Below are positions 1 to 7,201 of a stretch of DNA of 41,178 nucleotides, piece after piece. Source of the DNA: CAZSBB01 sp964605235. Lineage in GTDB: Bacteria; Planctomycetota; Phycisphaerae; Phycisphaerales; Phycisphaeraceae. The notes below the pieces were generated by a model that made no database searches, was not told the origin of the DNA, and was given only the letters and a program-made list of their open reading frames with translations. Numbering within the stretch: position 1 is the stretch's first letter; the number at the start of each line of letters is the position of its first letter. Location of the stretch: positions 1 through 41,178 of the forward strand of contig CAZSBB010000050.1 of the NCBI GenBank assembly GCA_964605235.1. Direction: 5' to 3'. The position numbers and the translations under genes were made by a program.

Positions 1-4
1 GAGG

Positions 5-53
5 TGACACTTCTATTGAAAGCAAGCCCTGTCATTTCTATTGGAGTTCAACA
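5..53 (-). mobile_element. Terminal end of an insertion sequence lying left of the window
   Basis: Two related 14-mers, TGACACTTCTATTG (5-18) and TGTCATTTCTATTG (30-43), are spaced 25 bp apart. Read on the minus strand the block starts with a TGTTGAACTCC tip at 53 and runs leftward out of the window. The same layout in opposite orientation closes the window at 41126-41178. Double subterminal repeats behind a 5'-TG tip are typical of IS elements with several transposase-binding sites, such as IS21 or IS481 relatives; the family cannot be named without the body. No transposase of this element lies inside the window. Confidence 0.6.
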
Positions 54-104
54 CCCGTGGAAAGCAATCTGCAATATCTCCTCGCCCCGGCAGGGGCGAA
101 GGCA
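54..104 (+). repeat. REP-like repeat upstream of the transposase
   Basis: The block begins with CCCGTGGAAAGCA and ends with a hairpin CGCCCC-GGCA-GGGGCG (83-98). An inverted, clearly related copy lies at 592-640, so the two copies bracket the transposase gene. Such flanking palindromes are the usual substrate of REP-associated tyrosine transposases. Confidence 0.6.
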
Positions 105-113
105 GCCCGCCAC

Positions 114-566
114 ATGCCCGGCACCTATTCCCAACTGCTCCTGCATCTGGTCTTCAGCACCCACCAGCGCCAGCCCTGGTTGACCGAGTCCGTCACCCAA
201 CGCCTGTATCCCTACCTCGGCGGCATCATCCGCGCCGAACGCGGCATCCTGCTGGCGCTGGGCGGCATGCCCGACCATGTGCATCTCTACCTGAGCTGGC
301 GGCCGGATGATTCCATCTCCAACCTGATGCGCACGGTTAAAGCTCGCACCTCGCGCTGGGTGCATGCCACCTTTCCCGACCTTCGTGACTTCGCCTGGCA
401 GGAAGGCTACAGCGTGTTTTCCGTCAGCAAATCACAGGAGCCGGCTGTGCTGGCGTACATCGCCAAGCAGGCGGAACATCATGCCCGCGAGGATTTTGGC
501 GCCGAACTGCGCCGCTTGCTGGCGGCGCATGGTGTGACGTTTGATGAACGGTTTGTGGTGGATTGA
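114..566 (+). CDS. IS200-like / REP-associated tyrosine (Y1 HUH) transposase
   Basis: A 150-aa Y1 HUH single-strand transposase of the IS200 TnpA/RAYT type. It opens with YSQLLLHLVFSTHQR, carries the HUH motif HVH at residues 55-57 within GMPDHVHLYL, and has the likely catalytic tyrosine Y115 in VLAYIAKQAEHH. The tail DERFV is typical of the solitary subgroup. Length is normal, so the gene looks intact. There is no TnpB partner. The ATG at 114 was chosen because the family starts at this point; an upstream in-frame ATG at 57 would add 19 non-conserved residues. Inverted REP-like hairpins on both sides (54-104 and 592-640) suggest it acts on, or has been domesticated around, dispersed REP sequences. 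Confidence 0.88.
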   Translation: MPGTYSQLLLHLVFSTHQRQPWLTESVTQRLYPYLGGIIRAERGILLALGGMPDHVHLYLSWRPDDSISNLMRTVKARTSRWVHATFPDLRDFAWQEGYSVFSVSKSQEPAVLAYIAKQAEHHAREDFGAELRRLLAAHGVTFDERFVVD

Positions 567-591
567 TTGGCATGAAATGAGCGTGTTTCCT

Positions 592-640
592 CCGCCCCTC
601 CGGGGCGGGAGAGATGGGGGACGCTGCTTTCCACGGGTTG
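592..640 (-). repeat. REP-like repeat, inverted copy downstream of the transposase
   Basis: Hairpin CCGCCCC-tcc-GGGGCGG (592-608) followed by GCTTTCCACGGGTTG (626-640). Its reverse complement matches the block at 54-104 (CCCGTGGAAAGCA, then about 20 variable bases, then the GC hairpin). Confidence 0.6.
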
Positions 641-650
641 CGCTGCGCTT

Positions 651-688
651 CACCCGTGGCTACTTTCCGACGCCCCTTCGGGGCTACA
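651..688 (+). repeat. Third REP-like module
   Basis: CACCCGTGGCTAC (651-663) followed by the hairpin-forming CGCCCC-TTC-GGGGC (671-685). It has the same CCCGTGG head and CCCC/GGGG hairpin as the two copies flanking the transposase, here in forward orientation and directly abutting the 12-bp tandem array. Confidence 0.5.
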
Positions 689-760
689 GCATCCGACGCA
701 GCATCCGACGCGGCATCCGACGCAGCATTCGACGCGGCATTCGGCGCGGCATCCAACGCG
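689..760 (+). repeat. Six tandem 12-bp units (GCATCCGACGCR)
   Basis: Six back-to-back 12-mers with consensus GCATCCGACGCR, starting at 689, 701, 713, 725, 737 and 749; the first three are nearly identical and the last three diverge. The unit length is a multiple of three, and the array is open in the frame of the downstream nitrilase, where it would encode SDAA-type repeats. It ends 42 bp before the chosen nitrilase start. Confidence 0.85.
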
Positions 761-769
761 GGTTGCTGC

Positions 770-796
770 TTGTCGACAGCCGTCGGACGCTACACT
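770..796 (+). promoter_or_regulatory. Possible promoter giving a near-leaderless nitrilase mRNA
   Basis: TTGTCG (770-775) and TACACT (791-796) each match the sigma-70 consensus at four of six positions but with a short 15-bp spacer. Transcription would start close to the ATG at 803, which lacks a Shine-Dalgarno sequence. Weak support only. Confidence 0.25.
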
Positions 797-802
797 TTGT
801 TC

Positions 803-1588
803 ATGCAAGTCATCGCGGTGCAACCGGACATTGCTTGGGAGGACAAACCCGCCACGCACGCCCATGTGCTGGAACTGCTGTCCGCAGCGCAGCCGGCGTC
901 CGGGGGCCTGGTGGTGTTGCCCGAGATGTTCGCCACGGGTTTCAGCCTCAATGTGCCGGCGATTGCCGAGCAGGGCGCGGCTGGGGAAACAGAAGGCTTC
1001 CTGCGCGAATTAGCCAAGCAGTTCGGCTGCGCGGTGCTCGCGGGCGTGGTGCGCAGCGCACCTGATGGACGGGGACTCAATCAGGCGGTCTGCTTCGCAC
1101 CGGATGGCGCGGAATTGTGCCGCTACACCAAGCTGCATCCGTTCAGCTTCGCCAGCGAACAGGAAACCTTCGCGCCCGGCGCGGGTGTGCAGGTGTTTCA
1201 GTGGCAGGGGGTGAGCATCGCGCCGCTGGTGTGTTACGACCTGCGATTTCCCGAGGCGTTTCGCCATGCTGCCGTGGCCGGCGCGCAGGTGCTGGCGGTG
1301 ATCGCCAATTGGCCGACGCAGCGCGTCAGTCACTGGCGCGCGTTGCTGCCCGCCCGGGCGATTGAAAACCAGGCGGCGGTGGTCGGCGTCAACCGCGCGG
1401 GCAGCGACCCCAAACTCAGCTATCCGGGGCAAAGCATGATCATCGACGAGCGCGGGCAGACGCTGGCGCTGGCGGGGGACCAGCCACAGGTGATCGCCAC
1501 GACGCTCGATCTGGAAGCCCAGCGTCAGTACCGCGCCAAGTTCCCCGCGCTGCGTGATGTTCGCCGGGAGCTGCTGGGGCTGAGCTGA
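803..1588 (+). CDS. Nitrilase-superfamily omega-amidase (YafV-like)
   Basis: A 261-aa carbon-nitrogen hydrolase. The catalytic triad is visible: Glu41 in VLPEMFATGFS, Lys110 in RYTKLHPFSF and Cys144 in PLVCYDLRFPEAFR. The PEMFxTGF signature and length match the omega-amidase branch, which hydrolyses 2-oxoglutaramate or 2-oxosuccinamate to ammonia and the keto acid in methionine-salvage and glutamine-transaminase repair routes; the substrate is inferred from the family. The open frame extends upstream to 614 through the 12-bp array, but that part encodes low-complexity Ala/Asp/Ser sequence, so the ATG at 803, right before conserved MQVIAVQPDI, was taken. No ribosome-binding site is obvious; translation may be leaderless. 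Confidence 0.88.
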   Translation: MQVIAVQPDIAWEDKPATHAHVLELLSAAQPASGGLVVLPEMFATGFSLNVPAIAEQGAAGETEGFLRELAKQFGCAVLAGVVRSAPDGRGLNQAVCFAPDGAELCRYTKLHPFSFASEQETFAPGAGVQVFQWQGVSIAPLVCYDLRFPEAFRHAAVAGAQVLAVIANWPTQRVSHWRALLPARAIENQAAVVGVNRAGSDPKLSYPGQSMIIDERGQTLALAGDQPQVIATTLDLEAQRQYRAKFPALRDVRRELLGLS

Positions 1589-1598
1589 TCCTGCGGGC

Positions 1599-2363
1599 TT
1601 ACTCCACCGCCGCCCACAGCCGGTGTTTGCAGCTCAGCGCCCGGCGTTGGTGGAGGTGGCTGGTGCGCAGGTTGGTGGCGGGGTCGAGCACGACCTGCTC
1701 GCGCAGCACGGCTTCGAGGTAGTCGAAGCGGTTGTAGACGACATAGGCAATATCCAGATGCTCGACCAGTTCCCCTTCGGGCTTTCGCGCCAGCGGCATG
1801 AGCACCGGGCCGGCGTCGACCTGCCAACCCTCCTCGGCGTTGCGCACATTGACGGTGGCGGCGGGATAGAGCATTTCGATCTCATAGCCGGTGGCGGGGT
1901 CCGTGAAGCATGTGTGGGCGTTGATCAGTTGATTGCCCAGCAGTGCCGCCCGGAAGCTGGCGGTGTCGGTCAGCGGCGTCATGCGGCGATGGTGGACCTT
2001 GGTGACGTCCAGACGCTGGATCCGCGAGCCCTGGCCATCGTGCGTGGGCAGCACTTCGCCGAAGCGCCGCAGGCTGATGACGTCATGCCGGGCGTCGGCG
2101 CAGCGTTTGAGCATTTTGATCTGCCCGCGTTCCTGGGCGATCAGATTGAACTCGGCGACGGGATCGTGGATCAGGTCGCGTTCGACATACATCTGCTCGG
2201 CAATGCAGGCGCAGGTGAGGTAGTAGTCGACGGCCGCACTGCCCGGCGGCGTGACGCGACAGACGCCGTCAATGCGCAAACGCGGGGTGTGCCGCGAGTG
2301 GTCGGTGCTGAAGTACAAATGCGTCCGCCCGAAATCCAGATCACCAGCCGCCAGATCCAGCAT
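1599..2363 (-). CDS. Hypothetical protein, 254 aa
   Basis: The family is not recognised. The protein is soluble-looking with no signal peptide or membrane segment. It begins MLDLAAGDLDFGRTHLYFSTD and has a mixed charge pattern expected of a real coding sequence. The start at 2363 is supported by GGAGT a few bases upstream on the coding strand (2371-2375); the longer open frame to 2531 has no such signal and is Ala/Arg-rich. It converges with the nitrilase gene, leaving a 10-bp gap. It lies downstream of atpD on the same strand, but a terminator at 2528-2559 separates them, so it is probably an independent unit. Confidence 0.7.
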   Translation of the reverse strand: MLDLAAGDLDFGRTHLYFSTDHSRHTPRLRIDGVCRVTPPGSAAVDYYLTCACIAEQMYVERDLIHDPVAEFNLIAQERGQIKMLKRCADARHDVISLRRFGEVLPTHDGQGSRIQRLDVTKVHHRRMTPLTDTASFRAALLGNQLINAHTCFTDPATGYEIEMLYPAATVNVRNAEEGWQVDAGPVLMPLARKPEGELVEHLDIAYVVYNRFDYLEAVLREQVVLDPATNLRTSHLHQRRALSCKHRLWAAVE

Positions 2364-2527
2364 TATCAACACTCCTTGAACTCTTGGAATCGCATGGGTT
2401 GACGTCGGGTGCAGTCTACCGCACGCCGACGGCCGGCGGGCGGCTGGCGCACGACGGCTGGCAGGCAGCGCAGCGCTAGCCTGGGCGCGAGTTCGGCCGC
2501 AGGCTGTTGAGTGGTTGCCTTGAGCGC

Positions 2528-2559
2528 ACAAAAAAAGCCCCCGACCGGAGTCGAGGGCT
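2528..2559 (-). terminator. Rho-independent terminator of atpD
   Basis: On the minus strand AGCCCTCGAC and GTCGGGGGCT pair as a 10-bp stem (one G-T wobble) around a 4-nt loop and are followed by a run of seven T (2536 down to 2530). It sits 35 bp after the atpD stop. Textbook intrinsic terminator. Confidence 0.9.
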
Positions 2560-2594
2560 GGGCGTTGCTGATTGGCTGTGCGGGGCGGAGCGGC

Positions 2595-4037
2595 TTAGCC
2601 TTCGGCTTTCATCTTCTCGGCTTTGGCTTTGGCGTCGTCGAGGTTGCCCACGTACATGAAGGCGCTTTCCGGCAGGTCGTCGCCTTCGCCGTCGCACAGG
2701 CGGCGGAAGCTGTCGATGGTTTCCTTCAGCGGGGTGTAGATGCCGGGGAAGCCGGTGAACTGCTCGGCGACGAAGAACGGCTGGGACAGGAAGCGCTCGA
2801 TCTTGCGGGCGCGGCTGACGACCAGCTTGTCCTCTTCGCTCAGTTCGTCGACGCCGAGGATGGCGATGATGTCCTGCAGGCTCTTGTAACGCTGGAGGAT
2901 CGACTGCACCCGGCGGGCGACCTGGTAGTGGTCGTCGCCGATGACCTGCGGGTCGAGAATGCGGCTGGTCGACGCCAGCGGGTCCACCGCGGGGTAGATG
3001 CCCTTTTCCGCGATGCCGCGCGAGAGCACGACGAACGCATCGAGGTGGCTGAAGGTGGTCGCCGGTGCGGGGTCGGTCAGGTCGTCCGCCGGGACGTAAA
3101 TCGCCTGCACGCTGGTGATGGCGCCCTTGCTGGTGGAGGTGATGCGTTCCTGCAGTTCACCCATTTCCGTGCTCAGCGTCGGCTGATAACCCACGGCCGA
3201 GGGCATGCGGCCCAGCAGCGCGGAGACTTCCGAGCCGGCCTGGGTGAAGCGGAACACGTTGTCCACGAAGATCAGGGTTTCCTTGCCGGAGGCGTCACGG
3301 AATTCTTCCGCCATGGTCAGGCCCGACAGCGCCACGCGGAGACGGGCGCCCGGCGGCTCGTTCATCTGGCCGAACACCATGGCGACCTTGTCGAGCACAT
3401 GGGCGGTTTTGCCGTCGGCGTCGGTGTACTCGGCTTCCTGCATTTCCAGCCAGAGGTCGTTGCCTTCGCGGGTGCGTTCGCCGACGCCGCAGAACACGGA
3501 GTAGCCGCCGAATTCACGGGCGACGCGGGCGATCATTTCCTGAATGATGACGGTCTTGCCCACGCCGGCGCCGCCGAACAAGCCGATCTTGCCGCCGCGG
3601 ACGAAGGGGCAGAGCAGGTCAACGACCTTGATGCCCGTTTCGAGCACTTCGGTCTTGGGGTTCAGTTCCACGAACTCCGGCGGCTTGCGGTGGATGGGTC
3701 GGCGTTGGGTGGTCTGCACGTCGCCACGTTTGTCGATGGGCTGGCCCAGCAGGTTGAAGACCCGGCCGAGGACCTGTTCGCCCACGGGCACGCTCACGGC
3801 CGCGCCGGTGTCGATGCAGTCCATGCCGCGGGTCAGGCCGTCGGTCGAACCGAGCGCCACCGCGCGGACCTGGCCGCCGCCCAGATGCTGCTGGACTTCG
3901 CCGACGAGGTGCTTCTTTTCACCTTCGATTTCAAAGTCGATGGTGACGGCGTTATAGATTTCGGGGAGGTCTTCCTCCGGGAAACGGGCGTCGAAGGTCG
4001 AGCCGATCACTTGGCTGATGGTGCCGGTGCTGGCCAT
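2595..4037 (-). CDS. atpD: F1F0 ATP synthase subunit beta
   Basis: A 480-aa catalytic beta subunit of F-type ATP synthase. The P-loop GGAGVGKT is at residues 155-162, and the conserved GERTREGNDLW and PSAVGYQPTL motifs are present. Length is normal and the ATG is preceded by a GAGGA-like ribosome-binding site. The genomic setting is unusual: no atpA, atpG or atpH lies upstream, no atpC follows, and a strong terminator closes the unit just after the stop, so beta is made from a monocistronic message. The sequence is a canonical F1 beta and shows no sign of decay. The remaining subunits must be encoded elsewhere. Confidence 0.97.
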   Translation of the reverse strand: MASTGTISQVIGSTFDARFPEEDLPEIYNAVTIDFEIEGEKKHLVGEVQQHLGGGQVRAVALGSTDGLTRGMDCIDTGAAVSVPVGEQVLGRVFNLLGQPIDKRGDVQTTQRRPIHRKPPEFVELNPKTEVLETGIKVVDLLCPFVRGGKIGLFGGAGVGKTVIIQEMIARVAREFGGYSVFCGVGERTREGNDLWLEMQEAEYTDADGKTAHVLDKVAMVFGQMNEPPGARLRVALSGLTMAEEFRDASGKETLIFVDNVFRFTQAGSEVSALLGRMPSAVGYQPTLSTEMGELQERITSTSKGAITSVQAIYVPADDLTDPAPATTFSHLDAFVVLSRGIAEKGIYPAVDPLASTSRILDPQVIGDDHYQVARRVQSILQRYKSLQDIIAILGVDELSEEDKLVVSRARKIERFLSQPFFVAEQFTGFPGIYTPLKETIDSFRRLCDGEGDDLPESAFMYVGNLDDAKAKAEKMKAEG

Positions 4038-4269
4038 GCAGGCGTCCTCGCAAGGGAAAAACGGGGTTCACATCCTCCGCGCGGCGCGAAGGGCCCAGTA
4101 GGATAGTGAAACCATTTTGGGCGGGCAAGGCGGGGGGACCGCGCGGTTCCACGGACATGAAAACCGCCGGGGAGCAGGCGCCTGGCCTTTGCCGGGCTTT
4201 GCTCAACCGGCCCGGCGCGCCTATGCTGCTACCCCGATTTTCCGGTTTTCCCTCACGGAGCTTTCCGCC

Positions 4270-4974
4270 ATGGGTAATGGCTCATTGACCGCCATCGTCA
4301 CTGGCGCCGGCAGCGGCATCGGGCGCAGCACCGCGCTGCTCCTTGGCGCAGCCGGCTACAAGCTCGCCCTCGTGGGCCGTACCGAAAGCAAACTCAAGCA
4401 GACCGCTGACCAGCTCGCCCGGCCGTCGCTGGTCATTCCCTGTGACCTGTGCGACCCCGGCGACTGCGCCGATGTCATTCGCAAAGCCCAGCAGTGGTTC
4501 AACCGCATCGACGTGCTGGCGAACGTGGCGGGCGACGCGCCCAACCTCACGCTGGATAAGGTCACCCCCGCCATCTGGCGGCGATGCATCGACACCAATC
4601 TCTCGGCGGCGGTGCATCTGACCGCCGCCGCCTGGCCGCTGTTCAAACAGCAGCAGTCGGGCATGATCGTCAATGTCAGCTCGATGGCGAGCCTTTCGCC
4701 GTTCCCCGGCTTTGCGATTTATGCGGCCGCCAAAGCCGGGTTGAACATGTTCACGCTCGCCACCGCCCGGGAAGGCAAACCCCTGGGCATCCAGGCTGTG
4801 GCGGTGGCGCCCGGCGCGGTGGAGACGCCGATGCTGCGCAGCGTGTTCGATGAAGGCAGGATTCCCAAAGATAAAACGCTGCCGCCGGAAGCGATTGCCC
4901 AGGTGATTGTCGACTGCGCCGCCGGCAAGCGCCAGTTCACCAGCGGCGAAACCATCACGGTGCCGAGTCCATGA
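4270..4974 (+). CDS. Short-chain dehydrogenase/reductase (SDR)
   Basis: A 234-aa classical SDR with the Rossmann glycine motif TGAGSGIG (residues 11-18), NVAG (85-88), catalytic Ser in NVSS (about 137) and the YxxxK pair Tyr151/Lys155 in YAAAK. It should be an NAD(P)-dependent oxidoreductase; Arg at the end of beta-2 (VGRTES) hints at NADP preference. The substrate cannot be told from sequence. The start at 4270 follows CGGAG at 4256-4260; an upstream open frame to 4117 is unlikely to be coding. It stands alone, divergent from atpD and followed by a terminator-like hairpin. Confidence 0.92.
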   Translation: MGNGSLTAIVTGAGSGIGRSTALLLGAAGYKLALVGRTESKLKQTADQLARPSLVIPCDLCDPGDCADVIRKAQQWFNRIDVLANVAGDAPNLTLDKVTPAIWRRCIDTNLSAAVHLTAAAWPLFKQQQSGMIVNVSSMASLSPFPGFAIYAAAKAGLNMFTLATAREGKPLGIQAVAVAPGAVETPMLRSVFDEGRIPKDKTLPPEAIAQVIVDCAAGKRQFTSGETITVPSP

Positions 4975-4988
4975 AATGGCACATTTAG

Positions 4989-5013
4989 CCCCCGGCGAAT
5001 CGCCGGGGGGTTT
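4989..5013 (+). terminator. Terminator-like hairpin after the SDR gene
   Basis: CCCCCGGCG-AAT-CGCCGGGGG (4989-5009) forms a perfect 9-bp stem with a 3-nt loop, followed by a short TTT. It lies 15 bp after the SDR stop. The T-tract is short, so efficiency is uncertain. Confidence 0.6.
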
Positions 5014-5053
5014 CGGGGAGATTCCGGGGATGGGGGCGAGGTGGCCGGTGGGT

Positions 5054-5076
5054 GCCCCGGGTCATTGACCTGGGGC
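5054..5076. repeat. Intergenic palindrome upstream of lpxK
   Basis: Eleven-base arms running GCCCCGGGTCA (5054-5064) and TGACCTGGGGC (5066-5076) around a single T, with one G/T mismatch. It is followed by TAAAT, while the hairpin at 4989 is preceded by ATTTAG. It looks like a dispersed intergenic repeat, or the pair may be a nested structure. Function unknown. Confidence 0.55.
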
Positions 5077-5119
5077 TAAATGGGTATCCCGACATCATCC
5101 GGGGGCGGGGGGCGATACC

Positions 5120-6199
5120 ATGAGATGCATGGACGATGCGGCCATTCATGCCATTCTGTCCGGGGCTGACCGTTCGCTGCGGGCGCGCGGGCTGCGTTGT
5201 CTGACCGCGCTGGGGGAGCCGATTTACCGCAGCGTGGTCGCCAGTCGCAATGCCCGGTTTGACGATGGCCGCCGGGCGACCGTGCGCTTGCCGCGTCTGA
5301 CCCTCAGTGTGGGCAATCTCACCACGGGCGGCGTGGGCAAGACGCCGCTGGTTGCATACCTGTGTCAGCGTCTGCAACAGTTCGGGCATCGGCCGGCGGT
5401 GCTGTTGCGGGGCTACAAAGCGCAGCCGGGGCAGGAGAGCGATGAAGCGAAACTGCTGGCGCAGGTGCTGGGACCGAGCGTTCCCGTGCAGGCGGATCCC
5501 GATCGCGTGCGCGGCGCCGAGACGGTGCTGATGCATCGGCCGGCGGTGGATGTGTTCGTGCTCGACGATGGTTTTCAGCATCGCCGGGTGCGCCGGGATC
5601 TGGACCTGGTGGTGATCGACTGCACGCAACCCTTCGGCTACGGGCATCTCCTGCCGCGCGGCCTGCTGCGGGAGCCGATCGCCAACCTCGCCCGCGCCGA
5701 TCAGGTCATCCTCACCCATGCCGATGAAGTCACCACGGCTCAGCGCTGGGAAGTTGAAGCGCTGGTGCAGCGGCATCTCGGTAAGCCGGCGGTGGCGCAC
5801 ACGGCGCATCAGTGGAGCGCGCTGCGGGATGCGCAGGGCGTGGATCATCCCTTGACTTTGCTGCGTGATCAGCCGGTGGCGGGTTTGTGCGCCATCGGCA
5901 ATCCGCATGCGTTTGCCCGCAAGCTGGCGCAGGTTTGTCCGCACCTGGTGCTGCTGCACGCGCTGGCGGATCACCAGCATTTACCACCGGCGCTGGCGCA
6001 GCAACTGGCGACGGCGGCGCGGGAGCAGGGGGCGGCGGCGCTGGTGATGACGGAGAAGGATTACGTCAAATGGCCCGCCGGGGTGGACGGATTGCCGATC
6101 TACCGCGCGGTGCTGGCGCTGCGCTGGCTGCAAGGTGAAGCCGGGTTGACGACGATGCTGCGCGCTTTGCCGTTTGGCGATTACACTGCCCGGTCATGA
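5120..6199 (+). CDS. lpxK: Tetraacyldisaccharide 4'-kinase
   Basis: A 359-aa LpxK, which phosphorylates the 4' position of the lipid A disaccharide at the inner face of the cytoplasmic membrane. Signatures: the P-loop SVGNLTTGGVGKTP at residues 63-76, RGYK near 97-100, and DDGFQH at 149-154. The hydrophobic N-terminal segment (ILSG...LGEPIY) is typical. Two in-frame ATGs (5120 and 5129) are possible; the first was taken. Its last four bases overlap the start of folP (ATGA), so the two genes are translationally coupled. Its presence indicates a lipid A-containing outer membrane. Confidence 0.95.
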   Translation: MRCMDDAAIHAILSGADRSLRARGLRCLTALGEPIYRSVVASRNARFDDGRRATVRLPRLTLSVGNLTTGGVGKTPLVAYLCQRLQQFGHRPAVLLRGYKAQPGQESDEAKLLAQVLGPSVPVQADPDRVRGAETVLMHRPAVDVFVLDDGFQHRRVRRDLDLVVIDCTQPFGYGHLLPRGLLREPIANLARADQVILTHADEVTTAQRWEVEALVQRHLGKPAVAHTAHQWSALRDAQGVDHPLTLLRDQPVAGLCAIGNPHAFARKLAQVCPHLVLLHALADHQHLPPALAQQLATAAREQGAAALVMTEKDYVKWPAGVDGLPIYRAVLALRWLQGEAGLTTMLRALPFGDYTARS

Positions 6200-7047
6200 C
6201 GCTCACGCTGCACGACGGCCGAAGGCTGACGCTGGATCGCCCGCGCATCATGGGCGTGCTCAATGTCACCCCCGACAGCTTTTCCGATGGTGGCCAACAT
6301 GACGCGCCCGACGCGGCGGTCGCCCATGCCGGCGCGATGCTCGCCGCCGGGGCGGACCTGATCGACGTGGGCGGGGAATCCACCCGTCCCGGTTCCCGGC
6401 GCGTCAGCGCCGCCGAGCAGATCGCCCGCACGCAGCAGGTCATCGCCCGCATTCGCGCTGCTCATCCGCAGGCGATACTGAGCATCGACACGACGCTATC
6501 GACGGTCGCCCAGGCCGCGTTGGATGCCGGCGCCGATGTGCTCAACGACGTCGCCGCCGGCCGGGAGGACCCGGGTCTGCTGGCGCTGGCGGCGCAGCGT
6601 GGTTGTCCCCTCGTGCTGATGCACATGCAGGGCGAGCCGGGCACCATGCAGCGGAATCCCACCTATGGCGACGTGGTGGCGGAAGTGCTGGCGTTCCTGC
6701 TGCAACGGGCGGCGGCGGCTCAGGCGGCGGGGGTGGCGCGGGAGCAGATCGTCATCGATCCGGGCATTGGGTTTGGGAAAACGAAGGAGCACAACCTGGC
6801 GCTGCTGGGGGCCTTGCCGCGGTTTGTCGCCACGGGTTATCCGGTGCTGCTGGGCACCAGTCGCAAGCGGTTCATGGGCAGCATCTGCACGCCGGCGGGC
6901 GGTGAGCCGCCGCGTCCGGAGGAACTGGTCGGGGCGACCTGCGCCACCACCGCGCTGGGGGTGGCGGCGGGTGCGGCAATATTCCGGGTGCATGACGTGC
7001 AAGCCAATCGCCAGGCGGCGGACGTGGCGTTCGCCCTGCGGCATTGA
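6196..7047 (+). CDS. folP: Dihydropteroate synthase
   Basis: A 283-aa DHPS that condenses p-aminobenzoate with 6-hydroxymethyl-dihydropterin diphosphate in folate synthesis. Conserved segments are in order: IMGVLNVTPDSFSDGG (18-33), DVGGESTRPGS (57-67), LNDVAAG, LMHMQGEPGTMQ, GFGKTKEHNLALL and LGTSRKRFMG. Length and start are normal. It overlaps lpxK by 4 bp and has no separate promoter in view. lpxK-folP is an operon of unrelated housekeeping functions. Confidence 0.96.
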   Translation: MTLTLHDGRRLTLDRPRIMGVLNVTPDSFSDGGQHDAPDAAVAHAGAMLAAGADLIDVGGESTRPGSRRVSAAEQIARTQQVIARIRAAHPQAILSIDTTLSTVAQAALDAGADVLNDVAAGREDPGLLALAAQRGCPLVLMHMQGEPGTMQRNPTYGDVVAEVLAFLLQRAAAAQAAGVAREQIVIDPGIGFGKTKEHNLALLGALPRFVATGYPVLLGTSRKRFMGSICTPAGGEPPRPEELVGATCATTALGVAAGAAIFRVHDVQANRQAADVAFALRH

Positions 7048-7067
7048 GCCCTGCGGCGGCGCTGGAG

Positions 7068-7120
7068 ACCTGTTCAGGTGAGGGAAAAAAGGTCGCCCGG
7101 GCGACGGCGGCGGATATACT
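7068..7120 (+). promoter_or_regulatory. Palindromes and a -10 box upstream of the pseudopilin gene
   Basis: ACCTGTTCAGGT (7068-7079) is a 5-bp-arm dyad and GTCGCCCGGGCGAC (7092-7105) is a perfect 14-bp palindrome. TATACT (7115-7120) matches a sigma-70 -10 box at five of six positions, but no good -35 exists at the right distance, and the palindrome occupies that position. This is compatible with an activated or repressed promoter; not proven. Confidence 0.35.
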
Positions 7121-7201
7121 ACGATTTTTCAGCCTGAATCAAGGGGGCCAGAGGCGTATGCAGCCGCACCTCCGGCATTACGGTTCTTGAAAGGAATACC
7201 C

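Noticed and set aside
689..760. Possible CRISPR array
   Set aside because: The 12-bp units abut with no spacers and there are no cas genes. The same applies to the 8-bp array at 25386-25473, and the 191-bp units are far too long.
2511..4106. 531-aa open frame antisense to atpD
   Set aside because: It is the exact antisense of a highly conserved gene in GC-rich DNA; composition (Ala/Gly/His/Asp-rich) and lack of a ribosome-binding site mark it as a shadow.
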